A stretch of 64,000 nt of DNA from Catenaria anguillulae PL171 (Eukaryota; Blastocladiomycota; Blastocladiomycetes; Blastocladiales; Catenariaceae). A model generated the notes under the pieces. It ran no database searches and was not told where the DNA came from. It was given only the letters and a program-made list of their open reading frames with translations. Positions 13,938 to 24,586 of this stretch are shown here, one piece after another (position 1 is the stretch's first letter; every line of letters begins with the position of its first letter). The translations under genes and the position numbers were made by a program. The DNA lies in assembly GCA_002102555.1 (NCBI GenBank), contig MCFL01000003.1, forward strand, positions 496,001 through 560,000, in the 5' to 3' direction.

Positions 13938-14560
13938 TCATAGGAAGATTTCGCCCTGAGCAATCTCAATTGGCTACGAACGACACAACACGTAGTGTGG
14001 GTGAATGAGCAAAGCTGGCAACCCGCTGGATACACACAAAACAAGTGCAACGTACCTTGTGTCCGTCCATGAACGCCAACCAATCACTGTCACTCGTGGG
14101 CAGCAATCCCATCTGCTGGCACTTGTACAGGGCAATCAACATGTTGGCCAAGGCAATGGCCACAAACGTGAGTTTTGGAAGGAGCAGATTGACGGTGCCC
14201 GTGCGAGCAATGGGTGCAAATGCTGTACAAAGCAAGTATCCATCAGTCAAGGTGGATCGAAAAAGGTGACGAAAAGATAGCGGTACCCTTGTCAATGTTC
14301 ATGAGCGATTTGACGGGATTCCAAAACATCATGACAGTGATGAGAATGGAAAAGATTTGCAAGGAATTACCCGACATGTACATCATGAGCAGGTTGGTCG
14401 GTAGAGATTTTGCGCCAGAGTAGGCAATATTCCATGCTTTCTGTGGGCACCAAGGCAATGCCGAATCAACCCAGTCAGCCTATGGACGGTGGCGACTTGT
14501 TGAATCAGACAGACGACCGGAACCGTGCCTTTTGCCGCAGCTCTTGCTGGCGATCCTCAT
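13938..14560 (-). CDS. EMC4: ER membrane protein complex subunit 4 (5' end unresolved)
   Basis: Subunit of the ER membrane insertase EMC, which inserts tail-anchored and multi-pass proteins. The central exon reads KAWNIAYSGAKSLPTNLLMM followed by YMSGNSLQIF and a hydrophobic helix, matching the EMC4 core. The next exon carries the second helix and the family signature ALYKCQQMGLLPTSDSDWLA. After an intron with GTACGT donor, the last exon gives PIEIAQGEIFL and a stop at 13938. Upstream, an exon from 14560 reads DEDRQQELRQKARFRSS and joins the core through an unusual GTCTGA donor. The initiator exon must lie further upstream (14.6-14.9 kb), but I could not fix it. Family certain, 5' model weak. 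Confidence 0.9.
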
Positions 14561-15384
14561 CTGCAGCACCCAGCTTGCTATGTGCGCCGCGCTGTGCATG
14601 ATGGAAAACGAGAGCCCACGATGGTGTGCGTGCCAAAGTCAGCGAAGGAAGCGTGGAACGGGTAGGCGTGAGGCAACGAACCGAAAGGTTGAGGCGGGCA
14701 GACTTGGTCGACGGTGCATGGGCGGCGAATCCAGGTGGAGACTGGATCGACTTGTGCTGACTACATCGTGTCCCCGACCGAGGAGGTGGGTATGATCATT
14801 AGCCAGGCGACGACACGATGAAGGAGTGGTGGGGCGGAGTGGGGACGGACTCGGATTCGTCTTGGAGGTGAATGAGCGTCATGGTATGGTCAGGATGCAA
14901 CTGCCGCTAATGCATGGAGTCGATTTCAAGTTTGTGCATGGAATGATCTTTGAATCTGTGCTCATTTCTATTCGCGATCGACGTCTGGATATGGCACTGG
15001 CCGTTAGTGACGAGAGCTGACCTCAGCTGACGGCTGAGAGGCAGATCGGAGAGTGCAGTGTGGCGCTGCAATGTGGCCGCCGACGACGCCGACGACGCAG
15101 ACGACGACGTGATGGTGGCAGACTTTATGATATGGTCAACGTTAACGTTCATACTGTGGGATATCATGCGCACTGTTCATGCAAATCAAATGTTTGAATA
15201 ATTCCAAGCAATTCAAGGACTCTGAGCCAAGTCGCCCATTTTCCATTCCAGCCAAGTTCATCTCTCAACACTCGTCCTCACCCCATTGTCCCGGCACTGC
15301 CCCATCGTTTCGTTTCCCAGTCGACAACCGCACACTACGAATTCCCAGCTGTCTCAATTTTTGTCAGCCGTCAGTCTTGCCACC
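14561..15384. other. Divergent region, EMC4 / Gos1
   Basis: Holds the unplaced first exon of the minus-strand EMC4 gene and the promoter of the plus-strand SNARE gene. Nothing else could be supported. Confidence 0.4.
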
Positions 15385-16231
15385 ATGTCCGCCTCCCTGC
15401 CGACCGACTGGGACTCTCTCCGCCGCATGGCCAAGCAAATGGAGGCTGAATGCGAAAACTCGCTCGCCTCGTTTGCCCGCCACGCCTCAACCGCTGCCAA
15501 CGCCCAGCACGGCGCCGGGCCCTCACTGGCCACAACCGAACGCACCGAGGCTCACCTCGAGGACTTGCTGCGTCGGCTTGCCCTGGTTGTCGAGCAAATG
15601 GCCAACGTCATCACGTCATCATCACCTTCATCGTGGCACTTGCTGTTGCAGCGGCAACGGGATACGCTCATGGAGCACACGAGGGAGTTTCGGCGCATCA
15701 AGGCAAACTTGATTGCTGCAAGGGAGCATTCCGAGTTGTTGAATTCGGTGCAGTCGGACATTCAGTACGTTCCTCCAGTGTTGCGTCAATCAGCCCCACC
15801 CTTTTTTTTTTTTTCTTGTTCTCACCAACCATCGATGACTCCGTTTGGGTTTTTCCAGTGCACACAAACATGCCAAGGCTCAAGGCACCGACTACTTTTT
15901 GACTGAACGAAACAAGCTCGATAGCACGCACATCATGATTGATGACATTATCGAGTACGTCCTCTTGTATTGGTTTACCATCTTCTATATGCCCTCTTCC
16001 AACTCATCCTGCTGGCCTGTGTTCAGCCAAGCGCACGAAACCCGCACCAACTTGGATGCGCAGCGCGAGACGCTTTTGGGGGCACATCGCCGCATTACCG
16101 GCCTCCACACCGTGTTTCCCCAGTTGACGGGGCTCATGACCCGAATCCGGCTACGACGCAGGCGGGATACCATCATCTTGTCGCTTGTAACGGCGTCGTG
16201 CATGTTTCTCTTGTTCCTTTATTACACCTAG
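15385..16231 (+). CDS. GOS1: Golgi SNARE Gos1/GOSR1 (GOS28)
   Basis: Qb-SNARE of ER-Golgi and intra-Golgi transport. Three exons: 15385-15764, 15859-15954 and 16027-16231. The N-terminus has the family start (DWDSLRRMAKQMEAECENSL). The second half has the SNARE-type helix (DTLMEHTREFRRIKANLIAA, then DYFLTERNKLDSTHIMIDDI, then THRVFPQL-like spacing), a basic stretch IRLRRRRDTIILS and a C-terminal anchor ending FLLFLYYT. Total is about 226 residues, normal for the family. The start has a good context (CCACCATGTC). Both introns begin GTACGT; the first contains a 13-base T run. Confidence 0.93.
15802..15814. repeat. 13-base T homopolymer
   Basis: Thirteen T inside the first intron of the Gos1 gene, upstream of the acceptor at 15857-15858. 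Probably part of its polypyrimidine tract. Confidence 0.9.
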
Positions 16232-16446
16232 TCAATCGAGTGTCACTCGTTTTTTTCTCTCTCGAGTATTCACTGCTCTTCCTGGAACCTTCAACAATAC
16301 CACTTGATTCATGTGATTTTCTTGTACATACACCCTCTTTCCATGTAAATATGTTTTGGACTTGACCTGTCTGCGGGCGGGCGGTATGCCAGAGTGAGTG
16401 AGTCATCCTCGACGACGAATTCTCAACATCCAAAGGTCACGTTCGC

Positions 16447-16457
16447 ATATATAAATA
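16447..16457 (+). promoter_or_regulatory. TATA-like box of ORC2
   Basis: The sequence ATATATAAATA lies about 65-75 bp upstream of the ORC2 start codon, with no other gene between. It is the clearest TATA-type element in the window, but no transcript data support it. Confidence 0.5.
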
Positions 16458-16520
16458 CGATAGGCGCTTCATGACAAATAGCAGTAGCAGCCACACAACG
16501 TTACAACGATAAAGCACACC

Positions 16521-18419
16521 ATGAAACCAACGCCCTCATCCTTGGAAACGACTCCCGGCCGACAAAGCCGCAGCCGCCCACGAATCGCCACCCCGGCCGC
16601 TGCTGCTGCGACAGACTCCGTGATCACACCTCGCAATGAGAACGCTGAACCGCCGTCTTCGTCGACACCATTATCAGCAAAGCCTTCATCCTCTCTCGTA
16701 CAAGGACCCATGTCGGCGCACTCGTCTTCATCTGACGAGCTCGTCGACCCTGAGGCGCTCAAGTCTGTCCGCCGCATCGTGGCAACCAGCTTGGCTGGTC
16801 CAAAACGCATGTCTCCCTCAACGTCGCCTTCGACCGCTGCAAGGTCTGGATCAGCCGCTTTGACATCGGCAACACTCGATATGTCGCTCGTGTCATCGGA
16901 TACCCTGAACCGGGCATCTCGCCCTCCTCGTGAAGGTGCAGATGACGAAGAAGGCGGGCAAGTACCGGTCCAGCCAGTGATGCCGGGCGACGGGTTCGCC
17001 CGCAACAGGTCGGGGAAGGTGGCGAGGAACAAGATGCTGGCACTTGCGGGGGTATCAACCGAGGTGGGCTTGTCAAGGACCAGCAAGCGCAGTCGGGAAG
17101 ATGAAAGTGACCACGAGGAGGAGGCGGAGGAAGAGGAGGATCGTGACCAAGAGGAAGAGGAAGATGGTCGCCGCACAACACGATCCCGCCGCCAGCGCCG
17201 GCGCCTCAACGAGCCCGAGTCCATTGGCCTGCCAAAGTCAAAGTCATCGGCGTCAGCAACGACTTCGCGGCTTCTGTCCCGTGCCATGGACGCCGAAGCC
17301 ACTGCTGCCTCATCATCCGCCGAAAAGGACCAAGCCGATATTGATCGCTTTTTCGAAGCTCATGCCTCCCTTGGTGCCACTTCGGACAACACGCTCGCAT
17401 CACTGCCAACGCTTGCCCATCGCGAATACCTCGAGGCGGTTGCAAATCTCGATGCCGAGCCCGCCTCCACCTCATGCGACCCACACGTTCCGTCGCGCCA
17501 GGCGCTCATGGATGTGCACCGGCGGTGCTTTGCGCAATGGCGGTTCGAGCTCTCTCAGGGATTCAATGTGTTGCTTGTTGGGTTTGGATCCAAGCACGAC
17601 GTCCTGTCTGAGTTTGTGTCCGACTTGAGCGACACTCATGATGTGGTGCTCGTCCATGGATATCACCCGCTTGCATCTGCAAAGTCGATTCTCAACACGC
17701 TCTCCAGCACGCTCGAGTGCGAATCGACGCCCGTGGGATTGGCCGAGCACACGGCCAGCATTCTCGCGTCGCTTTCCTTGCCCACATCGCCATACACTGC
17801 CGTGTCGCCGCTCGTGCTGGCCATCCACTCGATCGATGCGCCTGGCCTTCGGGGCGAAAAGCCAACTTCGGTGCTCTCGTCGCTTGCCGCGCACCCGTCC
17901 GTGTCGCTCGTGGCGTCTGCCGACCACATGAATGCACCACTGCAATGGGATTACACGACCGTGGCCAAACTTTGCCTCGTCACGCACCACGTCGCTACCT
18001 TTGCCCGATACACGCACGAAACGGCATTTGAAAATGCGCTCATGGTGAAGCCAGGGGCAACCACGCCGCTGGCTGTCATGACGGTGCTCTCGTCGCTGCC
18101 GAAAAACTCGCGCGCGTGCTTTGGCGTGCTTGCCCGTGAAGTGATTGCTCAGGTCAAGGACTTGGCAGCGAATGGCGGCGGCGGCGGCATGGCGGACAAG
18201 GCCGTGGCGGCCGCCGGGTTACCGTACACGCGACTGTATGCCAGGTGCAGGGAGCAGTTTCTTGTGAATGAGGAGACGAGTTTTCGCACCATCATGACCG
18301 AGTTCAAAGATCATCAGGTCGTGACGAGTCGGAGGGTGGATGGGATCGAGGTGGTTGGGGTCAGCTTACCGGTGGCGGGGATTGAGAAGGTGTTGGAGGA
18401 GATGGAGGCGTTGGGGTAA
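16521..18419 (+). CDS. ORC2: Origin recognition complex subunit 2
   Basis: Subunit of the six-protein complex that marks replication origins and loads MCM helicase in the nucleus. Intronless, 632 residues. Residues 1 to about 250 are disordered, with Ser-rich and acidic runs (DESDHEEEAEEEEDRDQEEE). The conserved C-terminal half begins near WRFELSQGFNVLLVGFGSKH, the ORC2 AAA-like core. It continues through VLAIHSIDAPGLRG, VASADHMNAPLQWD and the region FARYTHETAFEN. The end (RRVDGIEVVGVSL, then IEKVLEEMEALG) corresponds to the winged-helix end of the family. A Gly-rich insertion lies near residue 555. The start follows the TATA-like box and is the first ATG of the frame. Confidence 0.95.
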   Translation: MKPTPSSLETTPGRQSRSRPRIATPAAAAATDSVITPRNENAEPPSSSTPLSAKPSSSLVQGPMSAHSSSSDELVDPEALKSVRRIVATSLAGPKRMSPSTSPSTAARSGSAALTSATLDMSLVSSDTLNRASRPPREGADDEEGGQVPVQPVMPGDGFARNRSGKVARNKMLALAGVSTEVGLSRTSKRSREDESDHEEEAEEEEDRDQEEEEDGRRTTRSRRQRRRLNEPESIGLPKSKSSASATTSRLLSRAMDAEATAASSSAEKDQADIDRFFEAHASLGATSDNTLASLPTLAHREYLEAVANLDAEPASTSCDPHVPSRQALMDVHRRCFAQWRFELSQGFNVLLVGFGSKHDVLSEFVSDLSDTHDVVLVHGYHPLASAKSILNTLSSTLECESTPVGLAEHTASILASLSLPTSPYTAVSPLVLAIHSIDAPGLRGEKPTSVLSSLAAHPSVSLVASADHMNAPLQWDYTTVAKLCLVTHHVATFARYTHETAFENALMVKPGATTPLAVMTVLSSLPKNSRACFGVLAREVIAQVKDLAANGGGGGMADKAVAAAGLPYTRLYARCREQFLVNEETSFRTIMTEFKDHQVVTSRRVDGIEVVGVSLPVAGIEKVLEEMEALG

Positions 18420-18599
18420 ACGGACTTTTGCTGTCCTTTATCATTTCATCTTGAGTATACAAAGTACATCATGTTCAATTGTTCTTGAAGTCGGTGACTC
18501 ATTCGCTAATGCACTTTCTTTCGAATTCCTACCGTGGATGCCCGAGGGAATCAAGAGCCACAGTAATCCAATAAATCAGTCAAAGCAAAGCAACTCACC

Positions 18600-21353
18600 A
18601 TGCCACCCAAACGCCGTGCCACCTCCGCCGCCGCCGACTCGTCGAGCAAAACGGCCCGCTACGTCCTGGACGACAGCGACGACGACTTCATTGACGACTC
18701 GAACGACCGCGAGTACTCGTATCGGGACGCTGCCGCCGACGAGGCGCCCGATGAGGATGAGTACGAGGAAGCAGTGTACAACGACTTTGGCTATGACCTC
18801 GACTCTGACGATGACCGCGAGCGCGCTCAAGTCTCAAAGTCAAAGAAAAAGTCGACCTTGGCCCGGTCACGACAAATTCAGGCGCAGCTGCCGTCGGCGG
18901 CGGGGGCCGGAGTAGGACCTGGTGGAGTCCAATTGGGGCCGGATGGCGAGCCGATTGGCATGGTCGATTATTCGCATTTGGTGCTCAAGAAGGATCATGC
19001 CAGTCGACCACTGTGGATCAACCCAGACACACACATTATCATCTTGGAAGCGTCGTCACCGATCGCCGACCAGGCACAGGACTTTTTGACGACCATTGCC
19101 GAGCCCGTAAGTCGGTACGCTGTGACTGTTGCTTCTTCCTGTCCGCGCGAGCGTGACAGAGCGTCTGACCGACTAGAGTGTCTCAACAGACCCACATTCA
19201 TTCACGAATACAAGCTCACCTCCTCCTCCCTCTACGCTGCCGTCTCTGTTGGCCTCGAGGTCGACAATATCCTCTCTGTACTCAACCGGCTCTCTAAAAC
19301 CGAAGTTCCTGACGCCATGGTCAACGAAATCCGCAAAATCACCGCCTCGTTTGGCCGCGTCAAGCTCGTCCTCAAGCAAAATCGCTACTATGTCGAGTCG
19401 GAAGACGTCCAAACGTTGCAATACCTGCTCAAGGAACCCCGCATTCGCGCTGCGCGGGTCATCCACAACCCAAACGCCCCACCGGCCAAGCCAAAGGACC
19501 GGTACACGGCCATGATGGAGGCTGCCGCCAAGGCCGCCGACGAGCGCAAGAAGAAGGCAAAGGAGGCGGCCGTGGCAGCTGGAATGCCTGTTTCCGATAG
19601 TGACGAGGATGAGGAGATGGCGGACGAGGACGGGACCGCCGACGACGAGGCGACACGCAAGGATGACGATTTGACGCTCATTACCGAGCAGGACGACGAG
19701 CGGGACGTGACGGACGATGTCACGGTGCATGCCTTTGAGATTCGCGCCGAAGACATGGAAAATGTCAAGCAGGCGTGTAATCAGATTGGGTATCCGATTT
19801 TGGAAGAGTATGATTTCCGCAACGACACGACCACGCGCAACTTGGAGATGAATCTCAAGCCCACGACCCAGATTCGGCCGTACCAGGAAAAGGCCCTGTC
19901 CAAGATGTTTGGTAATGGGCGGGCAAGGAGTGGCATCATTGTGTTGCCGTGTGGTGCGGGCAAGACGTTGGTCGGAATTACGGCAGCCGCGACCATGCGC
20001 AAGTCGACGTTGGTGCTGTGCACGTCGGCCGTGTCGGTGGCGCAGTGGAAGCAGCAGTTTTTGATGTGGACCAACTTGGGCGAGCGTGGGCCAAACGCCC
20101 CGATTGCAGAGTTTACCGCCGACAACAAGAAATGGGTATGTCGCCTTGTACTTCTTTCTCTCTTGCAGGCTTCTGGGCATCATCTGACATTTGCTTGCTC
20201 CCTGTAGTGGAAAGACGAAAGCGAACCCGGTGTCCTCGTCACGACGTACACCATGGTGGGCGGTAACAAAAAGGCAATGGCCACGGAACGCATGATGGAC
20301 CGCATCCGCAAAACCGAATGGGGTCTCTTGCTGCTCGACGAAGTCCACGTCGCCCCCGCCAAAATGTTTCGCCGGGTCGTGACCAACTTTAATTCACACA
20401 CCAAGCTCGGACTCACTGCCACTCTTGTGCGTGAAGACGGGCTCATTGACGATCTCAACTACCTCATTGGTCCCAAGTTGTACGAGGCCAATTGGATGGA
20501 CTTGTCGGCGCAGGGCCACATTGCGCGCGTGCAGTGCGCCGAAGTGTGGTGCGAAATGACGCCCGAGTTCTTCCGAGCGTACTTGGCGGCCGAACCTCGC
20601 AAACGGCAGGTGCTCTTTACCATGAATCCGAACAAGTTCCAGGCGTGCCAGTTCTTGATCAAGTTTCACGAGCAGCGCGGTGACAAGATCATGGTTTTCT
20701 CGGACAATGTGTATGCGTTGGAGATGTACGCCAAGATGCTGGGCAAGCCTTTCATTTACGGCAAGACTGCGCATCAAGAGCGGACTGACGTTTTGCAAAA
20801 GTTTCAGTCGGGCATTCACAACACCATCTTCTTGTCCAAGGTGGGCGATACCTCGATTGATTTGCCCGAGGCCACCTGCCTCATTCAAATCTCGTCCCAT
20901 TTCGGCTCGCGTCGACAAGAGGCCCAGCGCCTCGGTCGGATCTTGCGCGCCAAGCGCCGTAACGACGAAGGATTCAACGCCTTCTTCTACACGCTTGTGT
21001 CCAAGGATACCGAGGAAATGTACTACTCCAACAAGCGGCAGCAGTTTTTGGTTGACCAAGGCTATGCATTCAAGGTAATCACCAAGCTCAACGGATTGGC
21101 AGGCAACAAGGAACTGTACTTCACGACCAAGCAAGAGCAAGAGTCGTTGTTGCTGACCATTAACCAGGCAGATATCAAGGATTTAGGGGCGACCGACATG
21201 CAGCTGGCCAACAAAAAGGGTGACGAAGAGACGTCGGTGGGCAAGGCGGCCCTGGATTTGCGCAAGGAGCTCATGGCGTCGAGGAGGGTCACAACGTTGG
21301 CGTCCCATTCGGGCGCTGACAATGTTGCCTTTATGGCCGTCCAAAGGGGTTGA
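18600..21353 (+). CDS. SSL2: TFIIH 3'-5' DNA helicase/translocase XPB (Ssl2/Rad25)
   Basis: ATPase of TFIIH that opens promoters and participates in nucleotide-excision repair. Three exons: 18600-19114, 19190-20135 and 20208-21353. The first joins to the second to restore [14 protein letters not shown], the family's damage-recognition region. Helicase motifs are Walker [10 protein letters not shown], the DEVH box [11 protein letters not shown], motif [13 protein letters not shown] (the RED motif is intact), and [15 protein letters not shown]. The N-terminus is acidic ([15 protein letters not shown]). An acidic insert ([17 protein letters not shown]) separates the two halves. The end, [20 protein letters not shown], is shorter than in yeast. 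Intron 1 is 75 bp and has no stop in frame, so its retention would add 25 residues without breaking the reading. Confidence 0.97.
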
Positions 21354-21493
21354 CGTGATGTTTTTGTGTACATATGCAGTATTCTTCTTTCGCATCCTCG
21401 CAGCAGCACATTCGAAGTACTATACACAATGTATCACTGCACGATACGCGTCCAAGTGACCATAATTGTTGTATCAAAATACCAACCTAATGA

Positions 21494-24400
21494 TTACACT
21501 CCCATTTCCGACATTTGCCCGAATAATGCCCCAGGGAACCACAAACCCGGCCCACTCAAAGGTTTCTCCTCCCTGCCCACCTGTAGCACATCTGAACTGT
21601 CCCTTGTCACATTCACCTTGAGCCGCCTTGCATCTGTCCGCAGCCTTTCCCTGGTCTGTGGATACTTTGTCACAAGCGACCGATTCTCGCCCACCACCAC
21701 GCGCTTTGGCGACCCGGTCCTTGGCCGACCCGGCTGGGGCTTGCCCACGTCGGGCGACCTCGGTGCTGGCCGCACCTTTTGCGGCACATGCCCAAACGCC
21801 ATGGACCCAAGCTCGCTTCCCTTGCCAAGGCGCGACCGAACCATGGACACGCGCCGCGTTGCCTCAATCGTGACATCTGGAATCTCTGTCTTTGGTTCAT
21901 GACCCGCGGCCAGCCGAGCAACCGCAACGTAAAACGACTGCTTGCGGCGGTTGGTCCCGTGCAGCAAGTGCTTGACCTTGCGCATGGCGCGCCGTTCGCG
22001 CCACGTCCACCCAGCTTTCACGCGCGACTTGATGCCCTGGAACGGGTCACGCGGCCGCTTTTCATCTGATGCAGATCCGTGCCGCGACGACAGGGACGCG
22101 GCGACTTCTCGAAGCAAGCGCGCGGTGCGGGCACTTGCATTGGCGCTTCCAGGTCCTCCTGGGCCACCTGCGGCCGAGAACTGGTTGAGGTTGCCGCTAA
22201 TCACGGTTCCCACAAAGTGGCCAGAGATGGGTTTGAGCAGGTCGTCTGGCGGGCAGAGTGCCCGGACAAGTTTGGCCGTGAGCTCTTTCCCACCGCCCAT
22301 CTTTGCGGCGAGCTGCGTCACTGCGGCCACTCGGGATTTGTGCAGGGGCGTGGCTAGGTCAGAGAGCAAGTACTTGTACTGCCGCCGGCGGCGGTGATGT
22401 GAGTAGTTTGATGATGACCCAATCAGGTACATTGCGCGTGACGGCAGGCTGAGGTATGCAGACGATGGGAGCGTACTGGCGATCCCGCGCGTGCGGCGCT
22501 GATGAGGAAGCCTGGCGCTGGAGCGACTGCCGCCGGGGTTGGTTGGTGAGGCGCTCGAGGCACGCGAGCTCGGGAGCGTCAAAGCATCCATGATCGAGAG
22601 GCGACGGCCAGTATTTGCGGCGAGCGGCGGGTCCTCGTCGATGATGATGCCAGCACTGTTGACGCGGCTGGGTGAATTGGAGACATCAGATTCTGGTGCT
22701 GTTGAAGTTGTGAATGAACGCGATTGAATGAGTCCATGGCGCTGGGCGAGCAGTTTTCCGGCATTGAGAGGCGAGCGTGGGAATGGTCCTGTGGGGTTGC
22801 TGGACTTGGTCGGAGATCTGACAGAAGATGAGTTCAAAGGGTGGACTGGGAGAGAGGCGACAGAATCTTTTGAGCCAGTGTCTGAAAATGCGCTCAGCCT
22901 TCGCCGCTGCGAGTAGGGAGTTGGAGAGCGTCGGCTGGTTGGCGATGACTCATCGGCGCTAACTTGAATAGCAATTGGCCGTGGTGACGGCACTTCAACA
23001 GACACGGTGACTTGAGGTACATTAGTGATTTCCACGACGGTCGCCGGGTCTGGCTTCTTGGATGCTGCGGGCGTTGAGACTGTTTCGCGTGGCGAAATCG
23101 GTGTTCGGGCACCATCATCGTTGGTTGGTTCCTTCGAAGGTTGTCGTATCCCTACAGCTGGTTTTGTATCCGTGCCCTTATCCAAGGGGAAATTTTTCAT
23201 GGGAACTTCAACATGAGGCAACAGCGGCCGGCCCTTGCCAGGAATCGACATGGACGCTGGGCGTGTCGGGCGATTCGCAAGTGCGGTCGAGGTTGCACTT
23301 GAAACGGACGCCCGAGATGACGATCGCCGAGTTTCTGATGACATGGCAGGTGCTGCCTGCGGCTTGCGTGGCACTATGTCCCCCGACGGTGGTCGCTCGA
23401 GCACGAGCCCAATCGAGACGCTTTTTCGCTTTCCCGGAGGTGGGTCGCTTGGTGCCCAATTTGTGGTGGCAGTGTCGGGTCTCTCGGGCTTCGACTCGAC
23501 CCAACGCGATCCCTTTGTTGTGGCTGCGCTTGAAGGTGCCGATAGCTTTTCAAGTGCATTCGTTAAGTCCTGCCGCATCACCGACGCCTTCCTCCGTGGG
23601 TCTGGCTGGTCATGTGCTTGAGGCGACTTGGCGACCTGCTGCGCTGGAAAGACACTCCTTCGTGACTTGCGCGCACTGTGTCCTTTTGTCCACAAGGCAA
23701 ACACGGTATCCAGAATCTCCTTTGCTGACTTTGGATTCCCGCCAGCAGTCGGTCTACGTGATTGAGGCTCCCAATGATCTTTGGCGGGCGTCAGCACGGA
23801 CGTCTTGCCACTGACAGAGTCACCAGGTGTTGTCCTTGCTGCTTCTATTGTCTGCGGCGTAACGGGGGCGACTAAAATGCGCGTATTGTGCAAGTGGAGA
23901 ACCGGTACGTCGAGCTCAAGCGGGTCTGAGGCGCCATCCAGAATGCCTTCGTTCAGTCTATCCGCAAGAGACGAGGTCGGAGGTGGTGGGACAACGTATT
24001 TGCGTGCAGCAGCAGACGCATTGGCGGACTTGCGGCGGTCTGCACCGTATACGCTGAGTCTTCCGCCGCGTTTTGCACCACCACCCGCTGTGTACTCATC
24101 CGAGCCGGCGTCCAGAGACGTGTTGGAGCCAGTAGCATGGCGCTTATGACCAGTCGCAGCTTGTTGGTCTCGACGGATCATGTGGTCAAAGAGACTGTTC
24201 CTTGGCCGTGCCACGGGGATCGAGGCACTCTTCTCCCCTGCCGCCTTGCCGGTGCTTTTTGTATCCAGCGCTTCCACGCCCGCTGCATCGATCCCCCCAG
24301 AAGCGGCATCCACATCGGCCTCGTCTCTATTCGCCTGTGCGACCAGTGTTGAGGCAAACTCAAGCTGAGACCTCAACCTGGCTGATTTAAGCAGCTGCAG

Positions 24401-24586
24401 CATCCTGAGATGCCCTGCGTCCCCCGGTTTTGTAACTAGCTTGTCGAGACCATAGTGAGCATGTAAAACATGAACGGTTTCGCGGCGAGAACGAATCACG
24501 GGGCCAGTGTGGCTGGCCAAGTGGGCGGTGGCCGGGCCGAGTTGTGAGTTGGGGACATGGATGACATGTGTGGCCGTGGATGGCAT
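21494..24586 (-). CDS. Uncharacterised 1030-residue protein, largely disordered
   Basis: One uninterrupted frame of 1030 codons, converging on the XPB gene with only 140 bp between stop codons. Most is Ser/Pro/Thr/Arg-rich with short basic runs and many SP or TP sites, as in regulatory or cytoskeletal proteins. Two parts look folded: residues 1 to about 90 (HVIHVPNSQLGPATAHLASH and a Leu-rich stretch HLRMLQLLKSARLRSQLEFA), and a C-terminal block around residues 690-930. The latter contains HRRRRQYKYLLSDLATPLHK, ALCPPDDLLKPISGHFVGTV and WRERRAMRKVKHLLHGTNRR. No membrane helix and no domain known to me. Length, coding strand and codon bias like its neighbours make it a real gene; function unknown. 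Confidence 0.75.
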   Translation of the reverse strand: MPSTATHVIHVPNSQLGPATAHLASHTGPVIRSRRETVHVLHAHYGLDKLVTKPGDAGHLRMLQLLKSARLRSQLEFASTLVAQANRDEADVDAASGGIDAAGVEALDTKSTGKAAGEKSASIPVARPRNSLFDHMIRRDQQAATGHKRHATGSNTSLDAGSDEYTAGGGAKRGGRLSVYGADRRKSANASAAARKYVVPPPPTSSLADRLNEGILDGASDPLELDVPVLHLHNTRILVAPVTPQTIEAARTTPGDSVSGKTSVLTPAKDHWEPQSRRPTAGGNPKSAKEILDTVFALWTKGHSARKSRRSVFPAQQVAKSPQAHDQPDPRRKASVMRQDLTNALEKLSAPSSAATTKGSRWVESKPERPDTATTNWAPSDPPPGKRKSVSIGLVLERPPSGDIVPRKPQAAPAMSSETRRSSSRASVSSATSTALANRPTRPASMSIPGKGRPLLPHVEVPMKNFPLDKGTDTKPAVGIRQPSKEPTNDDGARTPISPRETVSTPAASKKPDPATVVEITNVPQVTVSVEVPSPRPIAIQVSADESSPTSRRSPTPYSQRRRLSAFSDTGSKDSVASLPVHPLNSSSVRSPTKSSNPTGPFPRSPLNAGKLLAQRHGLIQSRSFTTSTAPESDVSNSPSRVNSAGIIIDEDPPLAANTGRRLSIMDALTLPSSRASSASPTNPGGSRSSARLPHQRRTRGIASTLPSSAYLSLPSRAMYLIGSSSNYSHHRRRRQYKYLLSDLATPLHKSRVAAVTQLAAKMGGGKELTAKLVRALCPPDDLLKPISGHFVGTVISGNLNQFSAAGGPGGPGSANASARTARLLREVAASLSSRHGSASDEKRPRDPFQGIKSRVKAGWTWRERRAMRKVKHLLHGTNRRKQSFYVAVARLAAGHEPKTEIPDVTIEATRRVSMVRSRLGKGSELGSMAFGHVPQKVRPAPRSPDVGKPQPGRPRTGSPKRVVVGENRSLVTKYPQTRERLRTDARRLKVNVTRDSSDVLQVGREEKPLSGPGLWFPGALFGQMSEMGV

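Noticed and set aside
16469-17302. Long minus-strand frame opposite ORC2
   Set aside because: It mirrors the Ser-rich and acidic part of ORC2; open antisense frames are common opposite low-complexity GC-rich coding sequence.
19107-19178. Alternative XPB intron with GTAAGT donor
   Set aside because: It would give EPCLNRPTF; the GTACGC donor at 19115 with acceptor at 19189 restores the family sequence EPVSRPTF exactly.
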